Of a stretch of DNA of 64,000 bases, positions 62,935-64,000 are shown piece by piece; position 1 is the first letter of the stretch, and every line of letters begins with the position of its first letter. The translations under genes were made by a program, and so were the position numbers. The notes below the pieces were generated by a model. It was not told the DNA's origin. It did no database searches and saw only the letters and a program-made list of their open reading frames with translations. Origin of the DNA: an uncultured Myxococcales bacterium (GTDB lineage Bacteria; Myxococcota_A; UBA9042; DTJE01); the NCBI GenBank assembly GCA_937975765.1, contig CALJUR010000121.1, positions 1 to 64,000 of the forward strand. Direction: 5' to 3'.

Positions 62935-63022
62935 CCGCGCCGGGGCCCGACTGTAGCACAGCCGTTGCGGGCCATGCGTGATCGCACGCGAAACGCGGGA
63001 AGGACCCGGGACGCGGGCAGGC

Positions 63023-63538
63023 CTACCGGAGCAGCGACTCGGTGGGCCGGCGACCCTGGACCAGCCGGTCCACGCCGGCGAAGGGCAGGAACAGCAGCGG
63101 CGACAGGACGGCCGTCAGCAGCGCCGTGGGCAGCCCCCACAGCAGCGCCTCGGCCCTCGGCTCGAAGGCCCGGTCGAACAGCACCGAGAACAGGTAGAAC
63201 ATCAGCGTCTTCAGCACGGCCGACACCGACGTGACCAGCAGCAGCGGCACGGGCCGGGACAACGGGAACCGGGCGACCAGGCCCAGCGCCAGCAGGTACA
63301 GGATCCCGTGGATCTCGGCGTTCATGCCCAGCAGCCCGCCGGGGGTGAAGGCGTCGGCGATCAGCCCCACGCCCACCGAGGCCACGAACCCGCGCAGGGC
63401 CCGGGACGAGGACGCCAGGTACAGCGTCGCGATCAGCGGCAGGTCCAGCAGCGACGGCCGGATGCCCAGCACCGCGAACAGCGGGGACTGCACCGCCATC
63501 AGCAGGACCAGCACCAGCAGCAGCAGGAACGATCGCAC
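63023..63538 (-). CDS. mreD: Rod shape-determining protein MreD
   Basis: This 171-aa inner-membrane protein has five or six hydrophobic segments (FLLLLVLVLLMAVQSPLFAV, ALRGFVASVGVGLIADAFTP, VTSVSAVLKTLMFYLFSVLF, ALLTAVLSPLLFLPFAG). The family-like GLIADAFTPGGLLGMNAEIH matches the MreD core. GTG 63538 follows AGGAGG, which overlaps the stop of mreC. It links MreC and the polymerase pair of the elongasome. About 88 nt separate it from the PBP2 gene; a possible -10 (TGTGCTACAGT, about 62955-62965) lies in that gap. Confidence 0.9.
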   Translation of the reverse strand: MRSFLLLLVLVLLMAVQSPLFAVLGIRPSLLDLPLIATLYLASSSRALRGFVASVGVGLIADAFTPGGLLGMNAEIHGILYLLALGLVARFPLSRPVPLLLVTSVSAVLKTLMFYLFSVLFDRAFEPRAEALLWGLPTALLTAVLSPLLFLPFAGVDRLVQGRRPTESLLR

Positions 63539-63547
63539 CCCGACCTC

Positions 63548-64000
63548 CTACGGGTTCGCCGCCGGCCGGGACTGCCCCGCCACGCCGCGCACCACCAGGA
63601 CCTCGCTCAGCGCGGCCGGGTTGACCACCAGCATCACGTCGTACTCCACGAACGGCCCGGCCTGGCGCCGATCCTCCGGCCGGGGCACGTACCCGACCTC
63701 GATGCCCCGGGGGAACACCCGGTCGTGCCCCGAGGTCACGATCACCGCGCCCTTCTCCAGCGGCGCCTCGGTCTGCGACACCTGGAACCGGGCGACGTAC
63801 GCATCGGGATTCCCGCTGCCGACCATCAGGCCCAGGATCCCCCGCCCCAGCACCTCGCAGGCGACCCGGCTGCGCGTGTCGGCCAGCAGCATCACGTCGG
63901 CCGTCGAGCCCGTGGCCCGCACCACGCGTCCCACCAGGCCCATCGGCGTCACGACGGCCTGGTCCGCCTGCGGCGCCCCGCCCTCCGTCTCCACCGAGAT
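63548..64000 (-). CDS. mreC: Rod shape-determining protein MreC, C-terminal part
   Basis: About 150 C-terminal residues are visible; the gene runs off the right edge. The readable part begins ISVETEGGAPQADQAVV and shows the MreC core: TPMGLVGRVVRATGSTADVM, LLADTRSRVACEVLGRGILG, APLEKGAVIVTSGHDRVFPR and GIEVGYV. MreC is a periplasmic scaffold that activates PBP2. The ATG at 63994 is internal and not the true start. Gene order mreC-mreD-mrdA-rodA is the standard elongasome operon, and mreB is expected just beyond the window. Confidence 0.92.
   Translation of the reverse strand: MSVETEGGAPQADQAVVTPMGLVGRVVRATGSTADVMLLADTRSRVACEVLGRGILGLMVGSGNPDAYVARFQVSQTEAPLEKGAVIVTSGHDRVFPRGIEVGYVPRPEDRRQAGPFVEYDVMLVVNPAALSEVLVVRGVAGQSRPAANP

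Overview
The window is about 70% G+C, densely coded chromosomal DNA. It looks like a member of the Myxococcota or a related 'deltaproteobacterial' lineage. The markers are Ser/Thr kinases with C-terminal PEGA tails, a kinase translationally coupled to an FHA/sigma54 activator, many Cys-rich lipoproteins with acidic linkers after the lipobox, a Myxococcus-type Cys-rich repeat, AgmX/PglI-type TonB-like and AgmU/AglT-like TPR proteins, and a REP element of the kind associated with RAYT transposases. This placement rests on family knowledge; no search was run. The first 43 bases are Illumina adapter plus index, so position 1 is almost certainly a contig end.

Layout. 44-318: partial H1-like Lys/Ala/Pro-rich protein (minus). 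646-1236: ECF sigma factor. 1354-9277: lamin-tail-domain lipoprotein, a glucodextranase-C-like protein, and a complete sugar ABC importer (ATPase, binding lipoprotein, two permeases, one with an odd N-terminal half). 9396-13119: Ser/Thr kinase, FHA-sigma54 activator and a small protein resembling sigma region 4. 13190-14486 (minus): three overlapping genes, two microcompartment vertex proteins and a class II aldolase. 14599-17503 (minus): lipid kinase, rubredoxin, FAD reductase and ferritin-like diiron protein. 17729-19579: S41 protease. 19715-25304: metG, pruA, a zinc-ribbon protein and divergent mpl. 25329-30646: two divergent units of envelope proteins. 30713-32668: an IS1634-family insertion placed at the stop codon of the neighbouring kinase (32669-34342). 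34476-37509: DUF1015 protein, TrmN6-like methylase, two small proteins and thioredoxin. 37525-41600 (minus): dnaK, a periplasmic binding-fold protein and thiL.

41768-53974 (minus) is the most striking part. Nine tightly packed genes lie behind one consensus promoter: an exported coiled-coil protein, two large TPR proteins, a TPR lipoprotein, a small exported protein, an AgmX-type TonB-like protein, an exported protein, a beta-barrel and a short OPX-type polysaccharide export lipoprotein. Together they suggest an envelope-spanning apparatus that joins gliding-type (Glt/Agm-like) parts to polysaccharide export.

54179-59645 holds a B12-binding mutase subunit, a beta-propeller/phosphoesterase lipoprotein, an unknown lipoprotein and a TlpA-like thioredoxin. 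A REP-like inverted-repeat element (59646-59776) separates these from the rod-shape operon mreC-mreD-mrdA-rodA (minus), which runs off the right edge. I found no tRNA, rRNA or CRISPR. Promoters were identified by eye from -35/-10 matches and spacing.
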